Shown piece after piece: positions 25,592 through 37,478 of a DNA stretch of 64,000 bases. Below the pieces are notes generated by a model. The model made no database searches and had not been told where the DNA came from. It worked only from the letters and a program-made list of their open reading frames with translations. The stretch lies in assembly GCF_034702125.1 (NCBI RefSeq), contig NC_085858.1, forward strand, positions 57,928,137-57,992,136, given 5' to 3'. Each line of letters opens with the position of its first letter. The first letter of the stretch is position 1. The position numbers were made by a program, and so were the translations under genes. The stretch is from Engraulis encrasicolus (Eukaryota; Chordata; Actinopteri; Clupeiformes; Engraulidae).

Positions 25592-25765
25592 CCTTTCATA
25601 TTGCGGTATAACAGAACAGGGCTGTGCTCTTCTGACATCAGCTCTGGCATCAAACCCCTCCCACCTGAGAGAGCTGTTTCTGAGGGGTAATAAACTGGGA
25701 GACTCAGCAGTCAAGCAGCTCTCTGCTCTGGTGGAAGACCCAAACTACAGACTTGAGAAATTACA
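25592..25765 (+). CDS. NLR leucine-rich-repeat exon E (174 bp, divergent)
   Basis: Fifth LRR exon, after ACTCCAG and before GTGAGT. It encodes YCGITEQGC, LTSALASNPSHLRELFL and RGNKLGDSAVKQLSALVEDP. It has the same 174-bp length and phase but is clearly older than copies A-D. The ending PNYRLEKLQ resembles the LRR just before the C-terminal B30.2 region in fish NLRs, but no B30.2 exon was recognised downstream. Confidence 0.88.
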
Positions 25766-26273
25766 GTGAGTAAAACAATTGTGACATCATGTCTGCAATA
25801 CTTGTCAGTGATTATGAAGAGATTGTTAGTAAGAGAGAAACTTGAGAAATAGTTTCTTTATTTGCATTGACATAATTGCTATTACAGTTAAAAAAAAAAC
25901 ATAATTATATTATTATTATTATTACTTATAATGACCGTGTATTCCCGGCAATGTGACAGCATCACACTTTAACCTCCTTAATCACTCATTACCTGTCTGT
26001 CTACTGTATATCAGTAACCTGTTGCCCTGTCATATCTTAATGTACCTATTATTTTCATATCTTTGTGTTTTAAATATCTTTTTCAGCTTGGAAAACACTG
26101 GGAAGTAGCCTCTTTGTGCAGATTGGGTCGCCAGCAGGCCTATTCACTATTTTCTGAAAATACTCAGCAACACCATAACAGCATTGTTCTGACATTACCA
26201 AGAGCTCTAAGTAACAGATTAAGACATAGCCATTACAATTTTGGTGACAGTTATGTTATCACATACAGTAGAC
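25766..26273. other. No gene seen; segment duplicated at 48730-48845
   Basis: Within it, 26117-26245 (CAGGCCTATTCACTA...) resembles 48730-48845. No open exon with convincing splice sites was found. Confidence 0.5.
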
Positions 26274-26441
26274 CAGTGCTTAATTTGAGGGGGAGCAAGG
26301 GGGAGCTAGCTCCGGAACCTCAGACGAGAGCTCCGGAACCTTGGATGGAACCTCAGGGAAAGACATCACAGACCCCCCCCTCGGGGGGGAGCCACCCATC
26401 CTCTGTGCTCCAGGACCTCCCGCTTGACAAATTAAGCACTG
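26274..26441. mobile_element. 168-bp hAT-type MITE
   Basis: Inverted ends CAGTGCTTAATTTG and CAAATTAAGCACTG, with AGTAGAC on both sides, consistent with a hAT target duplication. The interior is GGGGGAGC-rich. Confidence 0.7.
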
Positions 26442-26449
26442 AGTAGACT

Positions 26450-26548
26450 CTGGTGACAGTAGGATTATAACATAGGCTCTGGTGACAGTAAGGTTATAAC
26501 ATAGGCTCTGGTGACAGTATGGTGACAGTAAGGTTATAAATAGGCTCT
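26450..26548. repeat. 29-bp tandem repeat
   Basis: About 3.5 copies of GGCTCTGGTGACAGTAAGGT followed by TATAACATA. Confidence 0.85.
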
Positions 26549-27637
26549 ATGCTAAGCGGTTAATTCAAAGCCAAGGGAAACCAGTGGACGTCATGTCAAA
26601 ACCAAAACAGACGTCATATATATTATATATTGTAATAATGTAATGTATATATTTTCTTGTGACTGTAATCCCTGTAGTATGCTGACCCCTCTCCGTTTAT
26701 TAGTGTGAATGAATAAATACATAAATTATGAATGATTCTTTAAAGTGGAATTAATCTTTTAAAGTCCATTGTGGTGACTGAGCTGTCGCTGTTTATATTT
26801 TTTTCATATTAAATATAACATATTTTCATAGTTAACTAACAGTTTTTCTAACATTGCTTTTCTTATTTCTATTGGGGTGTCACTTTGCACACCTATAATT
26901 TCACCGAAATGTACAAATACATAATTTAAGGTGTATTATTAACCTTACTTTCTTGTTGTAAGCAAAGCATCACTTATCTTAAGGGCTGTACTCATTATTT
27001 CTGTGTACTCCACCTGGAGAGGCGGTTGTAAGCAGCCATGTAAACAATGTGTATTTAAAATGATTATGATCCTGTTTGCAATTCACATGTCATCCGGGTT
27101 TGAGGCAAGATTACATGATTGGCATAACGTAGTGTCAACAAATTAGCTGTCTTTATTGTTAGGAAAAGTCGTGATTTGTTTTGAAAATCTATGAGCATGT
27201 GTTTTACCAATAGATTTTTTTGTTTTACCTCTGCCATGTTTTTAAAATAAACTTAATGTTTAAGGTTACACATTTGCTGTTGCATTGTTTTGATAAGTGT
27301 TTGCAATGTCACAAGATTAATTTCCATCCAGTGTTGCATTCATTTCTCTCCATGATGGTGGAGTCTGAAGGCTGCCAAAGGCCTTCTCCACGTCATCCCA
27401 AAGACTCTCATTGAGGTCTGGACTCTGTGGTGGCCAATCAATGTGTGAAAATATCACATTAACACAACACAGAGAGTATAAAGTAACCTTCCTCTGCCCT
27501 AATCACAGCTGGTAGGCTATGCCCCATCTCTAATTAAGGCAGTGCACCGCCTGAAGTCTTGACATCAGCTGACCTACAGCACTACTTTAGCCTTGCAGAG
27601 CTGCACATGCTGGATGTAGTCTGCAGCACCTTCAAGC

Positions 27638-27638
<1 letters not shown>
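26549..27638. other. No gene seen
   Basis: AT-rich sequence without open exons, except a fragment at about 27355-27450 (CAAAGACTCTCATTGAGGTC, TGGTGGCCAATCA) that looks like a dispersed fish repeat of unknown class. Confidence 0.5.
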
Positions 27639-27699
<61 letters not shown>

Positions 27700-27757
27700 G
27701 AGGACAGCTGACCTACAGCACCATTTTAGCCTTGCAGTGCTGCACATGCTGGATGTA
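27560..27757. repeat. Local duplication around a (TTA)n microsatellite
   Basis: CAGCTGACCTACAGCAC...CTGCACATGCTGGATGTA occurs at about 27567-27618 and again at 27706-27757, separated by about 20 TTA repeats (27639-27699). The second copy is interrupted by the element at 27758, and its continuation TAGTCTGCAGCACCTTCA lies at 29195. Confidence 0.88.
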
Positions 27758-29194
27758 CTAACCCCAACTCCGATGAAGTTGGGACGTTTGGTAAACAGTG
27801 AATAAAATCAAAATGCTATCATTTTCAAAACACTCAATCTATTCATTAGATGGAGAATAGTGAAAAGACAACATATTAAGTGTTAAAACCGAGAAAAAAT
27901 ATTGTTTTGGGGGACATATGTATTCATTTCTAATTTGAGAAATCCAACACGTCTCAAAAGAGTTGGGACGGGGACAATAAATGGCAGCAAATGTCGAGGA
28001 AGACTAAAAACAAAACAAAAGACAACACTTAACAGTTAAATACATTAACCGATGAGATGATTTTATATAAAATAATCTATCTTGGACATGATTTCATCAG
28101 CTTAAATGGTGGGTGTATTCCTTGTCATGTTTTGCAATGTTTTCCTTTCTGTAGTGCTTACAGTGTGACAGGTCTTGACCAAAAACCCACCATTTTATCA
28201 CATGCTGGTCCTTATGATGGAGCCAAACTGTTAAAACATAGTAGAGAATGCAATTTGACCTTACTATGTGGCAGTAATCCAAGATCTCCCTTCAAAATAT
28301 AATGCATGAGTGGCTTTTCATGCTGTTTAAAACCCATTTATACCATTCAGCACTGTATTTAACTCTACAGATGAGTGAGAACATCTTAACCAATGCACTA
28401 CTGCATCCGCATGCCATCATGGAGGCTGACTTTTGAAGCTAGCACTAACACAAGTTGGATGGTCCATTTTCACTGTAGCACAGGATGTGCAATGCTCTAT
28501 TATTGTCAAAAAGAATGGACTTCTACAACTTCTGCTGACTTCTGTAAGCAAAGGACAGTTTCCCATGTCTTCTGGGTCTATTTCAAGTGAGCTCAGGTGC
28601 TTAGGAGAATGTTAAACCCCTGTGTCATTTTCATGCATTAAGCATTCTTAATATGGTCAATTTTCAATAGCTCTAGCACTCCAGGAATTAGAGTGAGACT
28701 ACAGCCAATATATATTTCATGATGTCATGAACCTATACAATGATTTTATTAACAAAAATATGTCTTATATACACTCAATCGTGGTAAATCAAAGGGAATT
28801 CAAAAATGTATGTAATAACTATGGTAATTATTCCCTTTGCATCTTTAATTCTGAGTGACTCAGCCTCTCTGTGATGATCTTATACCTGGACACCTATATT
28901 GTCCGTCAGTACAATTCATTTTGAAATGTTCTTCTTTGTTGTTTTATCTTATTTGGATGTTTACTAAATTTCACTGATCCCCGTCCCAACTCTTTTGAGA
29001 CGTGTTGGATTTATCAAATTAGAAATGAGTACATATGTCCCCCAAAACAATATTTTTTCTCGGTTTTAACACTTAATATGTTGTCTTTTCACTATTCTCC
29101 ATCTAATGAATAGATTGAATGTTTTGAAAATGATAGCATTTTGATTTTATTCACTGTTTACCAAACGTCCCAACTTCATCGGAGTTGGGGTTTG
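27758..29194. mobile_element. 1.44-kb DNA element with long (~215 bp) TIRs and TA duplication
   Basis: Ends CTAACCCCAACTCCGATGAA and (reverse complement) CAAACCCCAACTCCGATGAA. The TIR continues to about 27973 and 28977, including a second AGTTGGGACG motif. TA flanks both ends, and the neighbouring duplicate gives the empty site GGATGTAGTCTGC. The interior contains no recognised transposase. The superfamily was not assigned. A fragment of a related copy is at 59554-59590. Confidence 0.85.
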
Positions 29195-29224
29195 TAGTCT
29201 GCAGCACCTTCAGTACAGGTGAGG

Positions 29225-29400
29225 ACTTGGAGTAGAGTATAGTAGAGTAGAGTATTTTTAATAATTAATCCCGAACATAATTAAGGTGTCTGGTATCTTA
29301 CGTACATAAATATGCAAAGACCTAATACACATTATTGCACATTGCAGTAATAAACAAAGCAGTAAACTTGTTTGTGAGCTAACGGTCTGGTAATTATTAT
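29225..29400 (-). mobile_element. Rex1-like 3' tail fragment
   Basis: GGAGTAGAGTATAGTAGAGT, then an ATTAAGGTGTC...CATAAATA block matching the 3' UTR start at 18740-18800. There is no coding part. Confidence 0.6.
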
Positions 29401-30155
29401 GTTGGCAATTATTCTACCCAGAACACCCCTAATTCAGTCAGGTCTGTATTTAGTAGTACCAGACTGTTGGGATGTGTCTGCTTCTATAGCAAGTGTCCAC
29501 CATTAGATCAACAAAGGTGATCTCTTCTTCATATTAATGGAATACCTTCTTTGAGAATGCACCAATAGGAAAGACCAATAGGTGATGAAACACATGTCAA
29601 TGGCTGTACAAGACATCTGCCTTTGAGGCTGGCGTGACTACAAGACTTACAAATCTCTCTCTTCTTCAAGTTCAAGTTAATTTTTGCCACATCAATAGTA
29701 TACACCTACAAATCCCTCTTCCTCTAATATCTCCCTCTTCTTCTAAACTCTCTTCTACACATCCCTCTCTTCTACACATCCCTCTCCTCTACACATCCCT
29801 CTCTTCTACACATCCCTCTCTTCTTCACATCCCTCTCTTCTACACATCCCTCTCTTCTTCACATCCCTCTCTTCTACACATCCCTCTCTTCTACACATCC
29901 CTCTCTTCCTCTAAACTCTCTTCTTCACCTTCTGATCAGTTTACATCATTACAATGGATTCATTCTCATTCAGATGGGCAGTTACAAGTGTCATTAGAAT
30001 AATACTCGTGTTCAATAAATTGGAAGAGGAAGCTACAGCTTAGTGACAGACACGCGAGGCAACATTACCATCTAGTGGTGGCATCTAGTAGTGCAGTGTT
30101 GGGAATAACCTGGTAAGAAGGCGCATCTCTCATTGCTCTTACTCATCCTGACCTG

Positions 30156-30208
<53 letters not shown>

Positions 30209-30660
30209 CCTGCCTGCCTGCATCAGTGCACATTAATGTAAAGGGTTAAAATACATTGAAAATTAAATACTTTTTATCAATTCACGTTTTATTTTCCATA
30301 ATGCATATCTTTCTAATGTGTTTCAAGTATTGTTATTACAACAGTATACATTTGGACAAAACCGTAATAAGACTACGCAGACTAAACCCTCTACACTGGA
30401 AATAAGATGCAATGCTGAAAGCCGTTTATGATGAATATGGTTTGTTTATTGCAACACTGTCAGTCACACAGCTCATGTTAGTTTATAATAATAATACAAC
30501 AGACAGAGTGATTGGCACCGTACTTTATTCCCCCCAATGGGTAACTAGCGGTAAAGTGTGGTGTAATTTTCTAGATTATTTCCAGAATTTAATGTTTCAT
30601 ACAGTATTGGTAGAACATTAGTAAACCTCCCTGCTGCAGCCTCATACAGTATTGGTAGCG
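29401..30660. repeat. No gene; two simple-repeat blocks
   Basis: A pyrimidine minisatellite (TCTACACATCCCTCTCT units, about 29755-29925) and (TCTA)n at about 30154-30207. The rest is unremarkable. Confidence 0.75.
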
Positions 30661-30832
30661 CTGAGCTATTGGTCTGGGGTCCGTTTCTCGATTCTTGTCG
30701 TTGCTAACCGTCTTAAGACCGTCTTACCATTCCATTGGATTTAGTTGTGAGCGTCGCTGTCGAGAGAGAGTTGAGTCGCTCTTACGAAGGACGTTGTTAC
30801 TGAGATACGGACCCCAGGACCATTAGTTCAGC
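30661..30832. mobile_element. Small foldback element
   Basis: Inverted arms around CTGGGGTCCGTTTCTCGATT (30674) and TGAGATACGGACCCCAG (ending 30817). The outer arms GCTGAGCTATTGGTC and its mirror extend the match. The superfamily is unknown. Confidence 0.6.
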
Positions 30833-31189
30833 TGTATTAGTAACTTGCTGTGCCTCCCATACCAGACTGGAGTGTTGACTAGCAGGTGGCGAGTTCGAGT
30901 CCCAGGTGCTGAACTGATGATTACTCAATTACACTCAGCTGCACTGAGTTAGGAAACTGTTTATGACACCAGAAGCATGTTGAGCAGGGCAGGCCAGGTG
31001 GATATTCATGGAAAAGATCATGTGTGTGAATGAGCAGCACACATTCTGGAAATAAACTACGGAAATTAGACAGTGGTCCTTTAAGGCACCACGTAGCTTA
31101 TATTGCACTTCTGGTATAATTCTCATACAACACAATCAAGTACAGTACAATACAGCACATACTATATGCCCAAGTGCTACATCTGAAAT

Positions 31190-31193
<4 letters not shown>

Positions 31194-31277
<84 letters not shown>

Positions 31278-31321
31278 TGTCTTAACATGCGTGTTAAGCT
31301 TATACTGGAGTGAGGGAGTCA

Positions 31322-31355
<34 letters not shown>

Positions 31356-31582
31356 TGGGAGTGTGTCCGTGCATGTGTGTGTGTGTGTGTGTATGTGCGT
31401 GTTTCCATGTATGTATTAGTGTCTGTTCATGTGTGTGCGTCCATGTCTGTGCTGGGCAGGGCCTGGGACAAAACCATCTGAAGGGCCCCCTCACCTAAAA
31501 CATGCAGAGTACTGTGAAGCCAAATCTGCCCCCATCCCCTCTCCCTGGGCCTGGGTCAACTGAACATCCCCCGTAGGCTTCC

Positions 31583-31653
<71 letters not shown>

Positions 31654-31735
31654 TGTGTATATGTGTGTGTGTGTCTGTGTATACGTGTGTGTGTGTGTGT
31701 GCCCGTGTGTGTGTGCCCGTGTGTGTGAGAGTGTG
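31194..31735. repeat. (GT)n-rich region 3' of adhfe1
   Basis: GT tracts at 31194-31276, 31321-31400 (interrupted) and 31586-31740, separated by short unique stretches. Confidence 0.92.
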
Positions 31736-31741
31736 TGTGTG

Positions 31742-31825
31742 TTAGTAGATCTTCATGGATGCCGTGAAGAGTTCAGCCAGGTCCTCTTCAGTGTGAGCCC
31801 TGGGAGACAGCTTGGTCACACGCTC
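31742..31825 (-). CDS. adhfe1: adhfe1 terminal exon
   Basis: Minus strand: acceptor TTGACAG, then ERVTKLSPRAHTEEDLAELF, TASMKIY and TAA (31742-31744), 84 bases. It matches the conserved C-terminus of ADHFE1, which ends in a short ASMKxY tail. The acceptor is preceded by about 40 TG repeats instead of an ordinary polypyrimidine tract. Confidence 0.88.
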   Translation of the reverse strand, partial: ERVTKLSPRAHTEEDLAELFTASMKIY

Positions 31826-31830
31826 CTGTC

Positions 31831-31914
<84 letters not shown>

Positions 31915-31917
31915 AGT

Positions 31918-31998
<81 letters not shown>
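31826..31998 (-). other. adhfe1: Hairpin intron: (AC)38 at donor, (UG)40 at acceptor
   Basis: The 173-nt last intron is, on the minus strand, GTAC(AC)n, then a short spacer AATACTCC, then (TG)n TTGACAG. About 158 of 173 bases lie in complementary arms (31920-31996 and 31832-31912), so the pre-mRNA would fold into one long AC:GU hairpin that brings the two splice sites together. (AC)m-(GU)n structured introns have been reported in teleosts. Confidence 0.85.
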
Positions 31999-32042
31999 CT
32001 GGGGTAGAGTTCCCTTCACCAGAGCTGGAATGACGTTGGTTC
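31999..32042 (-). CDS. adhfe1: adhfe1 penultimate exon, 3' portion (split by hAT element)
   Basis: Encodes NVIPALVKGTLPQ and ends CAG before GTACAC. The left flank of the insertion is GTTGGTTC at 32035-32042. Joined with 40683-40713 it gives exactly 75 bases, 25 codons, in frame with both neighbours. Confidence 0.85.
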
Positions 32043-35000
32043 CAGGGGTGTATCCAGCTTTCAAAAAGTGGGGGTGTTCTCAGATGAAATATAGCCCCCA
32101 ATCCCCCCCGCCCCGCGCGCCAATTTCAATATGCCTAGTAGGTCTTTCAATAGGCCTTCGTATATACCATACTGTATTTGTACAGACACAAATTGCTCTT
32201 GCAAGTACATCCATACTGGTTTATATGCATCACAGTATCTTGTATGCATCACAAATAGGCTATATGATTGAAAAACCCAAACTCTCTGGAAAGCAATCAG
32301 TATCCATGACTAAAATTCTCTGCTGGGCTTGCCTTGCACCAAGTTTTCATTTGGTAAACTCTCTCTCTCACTTACACTCACACACACTGGAAATTAACTT
32401 CAACTCAAGAGCCAAATATCTGCCCCCAAAATCAACCAGCCCCTCAACAAGTCGACTATTTATCTGTTTCATCCATTCTAATGCCATAGTGAATTTTGTC
32501 ATACTGTGTGGCTACAAAGCAGATGTTTAATACTAGGCCTAGTGTGATGGTTGTTGTAAGTTGTGATATTAAATGTAGGCTATAATACGCACGCAGGCAA
32601 CACACTTGCAACTTGGCTGAAAAACATAAGCCACCTCAGTGCACCAGTTTGAAAACTATTATTGATAAAAGAGCAGATGCACTGCTACAGTAGGCCTATG
32701 TATTTTTAATAGGCTTATGGAAATGATACACAGAACACCTGAAAAATGTCTTATCAATGAACAAAATTGTAGGCAAAAAAAGATTGCGAGGATACAGCAT
32801 GACCAGCCCTGGTCAGTTTGCAAGCTCGAGTCTTGCCTGAATAATGTGACGGTATGTGCGGCGCAGATCAGTGTCACTCCCTTACAACTCTAGAACTAGT
32901 CTCATGGCTGGGTAGACCGGCGTGGTGTCTCATCTCCACTGCATGTATCCGAGCTCACATCGCAAGTAGGTTATTAAGCGCAAACAGACTCTGAGTCCAC
33001 TGAGCGCAATCCCAAATTCAAACGCGAAAACACATAGCCTACAGATGACATTCCAATATGTAGCATAGCAGCACATTCCACAGCACAGCTTGCAACAACC
33101 AAACTGCGTTGCGTTGCCTCGAACTGGCGTAAACATGACAGAACACAGCAAGAAATTAAATGAGCAACAACAAATGAATGAAGGTTGTTTACTTTAAATT
33201 TACCACAGTCACAGACAACCTCTTTTCATATTCACCAGAAGTTTACATGAGCTGTAAACTGGCTCTTGCTTGATGTTCAAAAGTAAAATGTAATGCTCGT
33301 AGAAAGCCACAACGGTAAACATAAATGTTACATCAGACGGATAGGCTACCAGCTTCTTGCACGGTGCGCGGGCATGATTGAGGAGGGGAAATGATCATTC
33401 ATAGCTTCTATGCATGCTTTTCTTCCAGATTGGCGTCTCTTTCGGCGAAAATGCAATTTCTATTGCATTTTAAAGACATTAAATTAAAGTTAGGTTATGT
33501 TCTGCCATCACCAATGTCTTGCATGTTTATTCTGCCGGGAGTTTTGGGGAGCTGTCTTTGCTACCAGTCGCTTGTGAATGATATCTTGCTGATTAGCAAC
33601 TTGCAAGCTATGGAATTCTGACCGATTGTATCTTTTTTCCCCTATGCTGCCCTCATGACAGGCAGTTAACTTTTGCTGATCTAAAACAGTCCGTCATTTA
33701 ATCCTTTTCAGTGACGCTTCGTTGAGGGCGTCTGCGTGTAGCATAGGCCCACTTCGGTCTGCAGCATCAATAGCTGTGCCCGCGCGCTCGGTCAGCACCG
33801 CCGCCACGCTCTGCAGGCTGCTCAAACAGCTGTGGCCTAATATTGACGCAACTGTTGCGCTGGAATAGGCTACAGTGAAACAGAGTGATACAACGAAAGC
33901 AAAAAATGTCAATGTCCCTACTTTGACAGGCGAACGTGTGATAGGTCTATTTTATTTCAAATTGTTATTTATTTTAGTGATGTTTAGGGACTGTTCGTAA
34001 TTTACCGGGGGGGGAGGGCTGGTGCGTAGGGGGGGGAGGGCCATGATGAAAAAAAATGAGGTGGAGGGGAGGGCCATGGCAAAAAAAATCGGAGTTAAGG
34101 GGGGTTTAGAGTCGCGCGTTCGCGGGGGTTCTGCACAGAGAATGAGCCACAGCGCCCCCCTGTGCAGCGACAAAACGACCCCTGGCTGCAGTACACGCAT
34201 GTTTCTCCCAGGCTGAAATGTCCGTGAGCTGAGCTATGCTTGAAGACGGTAATTGGTCAATGCGCTTACGGCAGTCCGGGGGGAACTCAGCCCTGATAGG
34301 TCAGTTGTGTTCTATTCTTCTACCCTACCGCGGAGGTTTGAAGGAAAACGAAAAACACGATGCAGATGACTTGGCAGGAAATCACTGGAGTTTACTTGAC
34401 AGGGAGAAGAGAAACTGTTTTTTATTTCAGTAGTACAACTTCCAAAAAATCAATTAGAAATATCCATAAAAGGCCATCATGGAAATGATATGTTTGTAGT
34501 GTGGTAGTAGCAAAGAAGCCTCTTTGTTCTTTTGTAGTGTGGCAGCTAGCTCATTAAAAAAGGGTTCGCTAATGTCCTGTAGAGTTTGAATGGGTTTGGC
34601 TGACAGTTGCTAAGCTAGCTGTTAATTAGATAGGCTATCTATTGTATTTAAAAATGGCTTTTGTTTCATTTAACCACCTCAACTGTAAAACATGAATAAA
34701 GAGAGACTCTTGTATGCTATCATCCATGTCTAATTACGCCACAACTTTTTAAATTAATAGCAAGAAGCCTCTTTGTTGATACAGTATATAGTACAAGTAG
34801 TGTGGCTAGCTAGCTTCTAAAACAGGGTTCGCTAATGTCCTGTAGAGTTTGAATGGGTTTGGCTGACAGTTGCTACCCAGATAGCAGATATTTTGGCTTT
34901 GTTTTGGCAGATATCTGCAATTTATGGCTTCCTTTTGGCAAGCCATAAGCTTTTGGCAAAATTTTGGCATGGTTATGGTTGACCTGGGCGCCAGTGAATT

Positions 35001-35816
35001 GGGGCGTTCCTCTGGAAAGCAAAAAAACCAAAGATTTGGCTAAAATATGGGTTGTTTATGGCTTCCCACAACACATTAAAACGCGCGGACTGTGAATGAA
35101 TGAGTTATGGCCAGGTTATGGCATGTGTCAGGTTAATCTGAACCTCGGGTGGAGAGCGGGACAGCAACGTTCTACATTGGTGCGCTTACGGCAACCCAAA
35201 AGACTGCCAAAATCAACTGTCAAGAGAAACTCGTGCTTGCCTCACTTCAGTTTCCCCAGCGCCAGTGTGTGTCAGACTTCAGTTTATGCAGGTAAGTGCA
35301 GTTGACACGTTTTTATATTAAATACAACCGCCGATGACTTAAGAGATGAGGCATTTTGTGTTATCGGTTTTCATGTTGATTTCATAGGTCTGTGACCGTC
35401 GGTTTCCGTGTTATGCGCTGAAACTTAGATACCCTTTTAACAGGAGCTAAAACACAAACGTCTGTGACACACAACTGTGACATTTAATCTTAGTTGCTAC
35501 CCTCATACTCAGTAACGGTTGATTAAGTGTTGTTCTGTGGTTGAAATTCACTTTCAGATATCAATGCCAAGGGAATTTCAATCAAAGAACAACAACACTA
35601 GCAATCCCAGCTAACTGCCCAACGACAGCTAGCAAAAGACCGAGGGCTAGCTAACTCAGGCATGGAGCATCTTCTACCTATCGGCACAAAGCAGAGCACT
35701 ATCTAGCAATATCTGTCTGTCACGGAAAGTGTTGGACTCACTGTAATTCTAGCCTACTACTGAAGCAATCGAGTGAATCTGCTTTTTTCTACATTGTCTT
35801 TTCAGATGTGCTGCTG

Positions 35817-37203
35817 CTGAAGGCAGTCACCCGGTGGAGGAACTTGTTTTTTGACAGGCATACTACAGGTTGGTTCCACAATTTATTAACCTCTCTCTCT
35901 GGTCTAATCTTCGTTCGTTGTGAAAGTCCTTGCTTTTAATGTAACTGATTTTAAGTATACGTCTGTATTGGGTAATGCAATGGTCGGTTTGTGTTTAAGC
36001 GCTGGCTATTTAACATGATCAGTTGTTAAGGCAGTGTGTATTGTTCAGCTATCAACAACAGGGGGTAAACCGTATACAGAAATGTGGCCCATGTAGGCCT
36101 ATGTAATCTTGCTCTAACATTTGTAATACCTCAACACAGAGAGTAGCTTACTAGAGGTGTCAAAGGTAAAAGTAGAAGTGAATTCATGGTGAAATGTAAA
36201 CAAACGCCTGCCCCCAGACCAGGATCTCTGAAAAGACTGAATAAGGGGGAAAAAACACCTCAGATATGCCTACTGACAAGTCCAGGGTAGTGGGAGCATT
36301 ACTAATTGTCAGAAAGCTTTAACAATGGCACATGATATAGGCTAACATAGTGACTAGTCTGTTTCACCAGTTATTCTACTGTAGGCACACCCAATGAGAT
36401 AGATAGCCTACTGCTTTGTTGTTATTGAAAAACCTAAAAGCTAGGTTAAAAAAAACCTCCAATTTGACCAGTACTCTGATCTTAGAATCAGTGGGCTACT
36501 ATATACTTAAGTGCAAGTTATGTTTTGGCAGGGTTTTGTTTGATTGAGTATTGTTTTTTTTTCCTATTCTTTTTCTCCCTTTTACTTTTGACAATTCCGT
36601 AGATGGTTGTACAATCTACTGTAGCCTACTACTCATGTCATTTAAAATGTATAAAATATGAAATAACATCTACATTCTCTTTTCAGATGCTGTGCTGCGA
36701 ACGGACACTGCAGTCACCTGTGGGAGGGGTCAATCAAATCGGATCTCAAAAACAGGTACCAAATTTTAATAACACCCCTCCCCCCTCTCCCGTCTATTAC
36801 TCTATTAATCAAGTGCATTTGTGCCGCCACTTGGCCAGGACACCCTTGTTAAAAGAGATTTTTAATCTCAACAGGTTTATTTTCCTGGTTAAATAAAGGT
36901 TAAATGTTAAAATGTAATGCCACTGTTTTCAAAGTTACTTTTGCATGTAGTAATTCAATTTGGTTTATCTTTTTATTCTTTCCTAGATGTCGCGAATCTG
37001 ATCTGATCTACCTACCTCTATGTGGCAATAGAGTACCTGCTTTTACTGGCCAGGGGACCAAGATGAAAACAAGAGGCCTGTACCCAGACATCCAAGCACC
37101 CATCAAGTCACCCAGTCCTCCACCACCTGCCGTGCAGCTATACCCATCCATCAAATCCAGCCACTTGCCCACCCTAACCAGTCACAGCATTTGGAGGCAA
37201 TAA
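35817..37203 (+). other. Exon-like segments inside the TA-flanked element (uncertain)
   Basis: Three segments follow strong acceptors: TTGTCTTTTCAG/ATGTGCTGCTGC (35806), TTCTCTTTTCAG/ATGCTGTGCTGC (36686) and TCTTTCCTAG/ATGTCGCG (36987). The first two are followed by CAG/GTTGG and CAG/GTACC. The last runs open to TAA 37201-37203 overlapping AATAAA at 37198. The first two look like diverged copies of each other. The encoded peptides (for example IKSPSPPPPAVQLYPSIKSS) match nothing I know. Confidence 0.3.
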
Positions 37204-37253
37204 AGTATAATGAAATGTATTTAATTGTCTTGGTTTTTTTTTTCTAGATGCAT

Positions 37254-37478
37254 AAATATTCCAGTTTCATTGTTGAAAATCACGCATTTATTAAATGTGC
37301 AATTTTCAACAATAAAACAGGAATATTTAGTGATCCCAAATGTAGCCATAATGGGGCCAAATGTCACTTATTTGTCTTATAAGTTTCTCTGTATACCGGT
37401 ACTTACATTTTAAGTATACAGGGAAACTTATAAGACAAATAAGTGACATTTGGCCCCATTATGGCTACATTTGGGATC
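37254..37478. repeat. Two adjacent hairpins, one with 65-bp arms at 64/65 identity
   Basis: Arms 37332-37396 and 37414-37478 (GATCCCAAATGTAGCCATAA...) are reverse complements with one mismatch and a 17-nt loop. Just left, 37254-37290 and 37292-37328 form a second, less perfect palindrome (AAATATTCC...). Confidence 0.93.

Noticed and set aside
28057..28590. Short plus-strand frames inside the long-TIR element as a transposase
   Set aside because: No conserved transposase motif could be recognised and the frames are broken by stops. They may be decayed, but nothing supports a call.
30870..30930. A tRNA/SINE B-box-like motif (GCGAGTTCGAGTCCCAGG)
   Set aside because: No matching A box at the right distance and no repeated copy seen in the window.
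25766..31741. A B30.2/SPRY exon finishing the left NLR gene
   Set aside because: Read on both strands, no recognisable PRY-SPRY motif (such as an LDPxTAHP-like start or a WEVE block) is present.
31589..32530. A 313-codon open frame on the plus strand
   Set aside because: It is GT/CA repeat plus antisense of adhfe1 exons plus transposon end. The minus strand gives the real adhfe1 protein.
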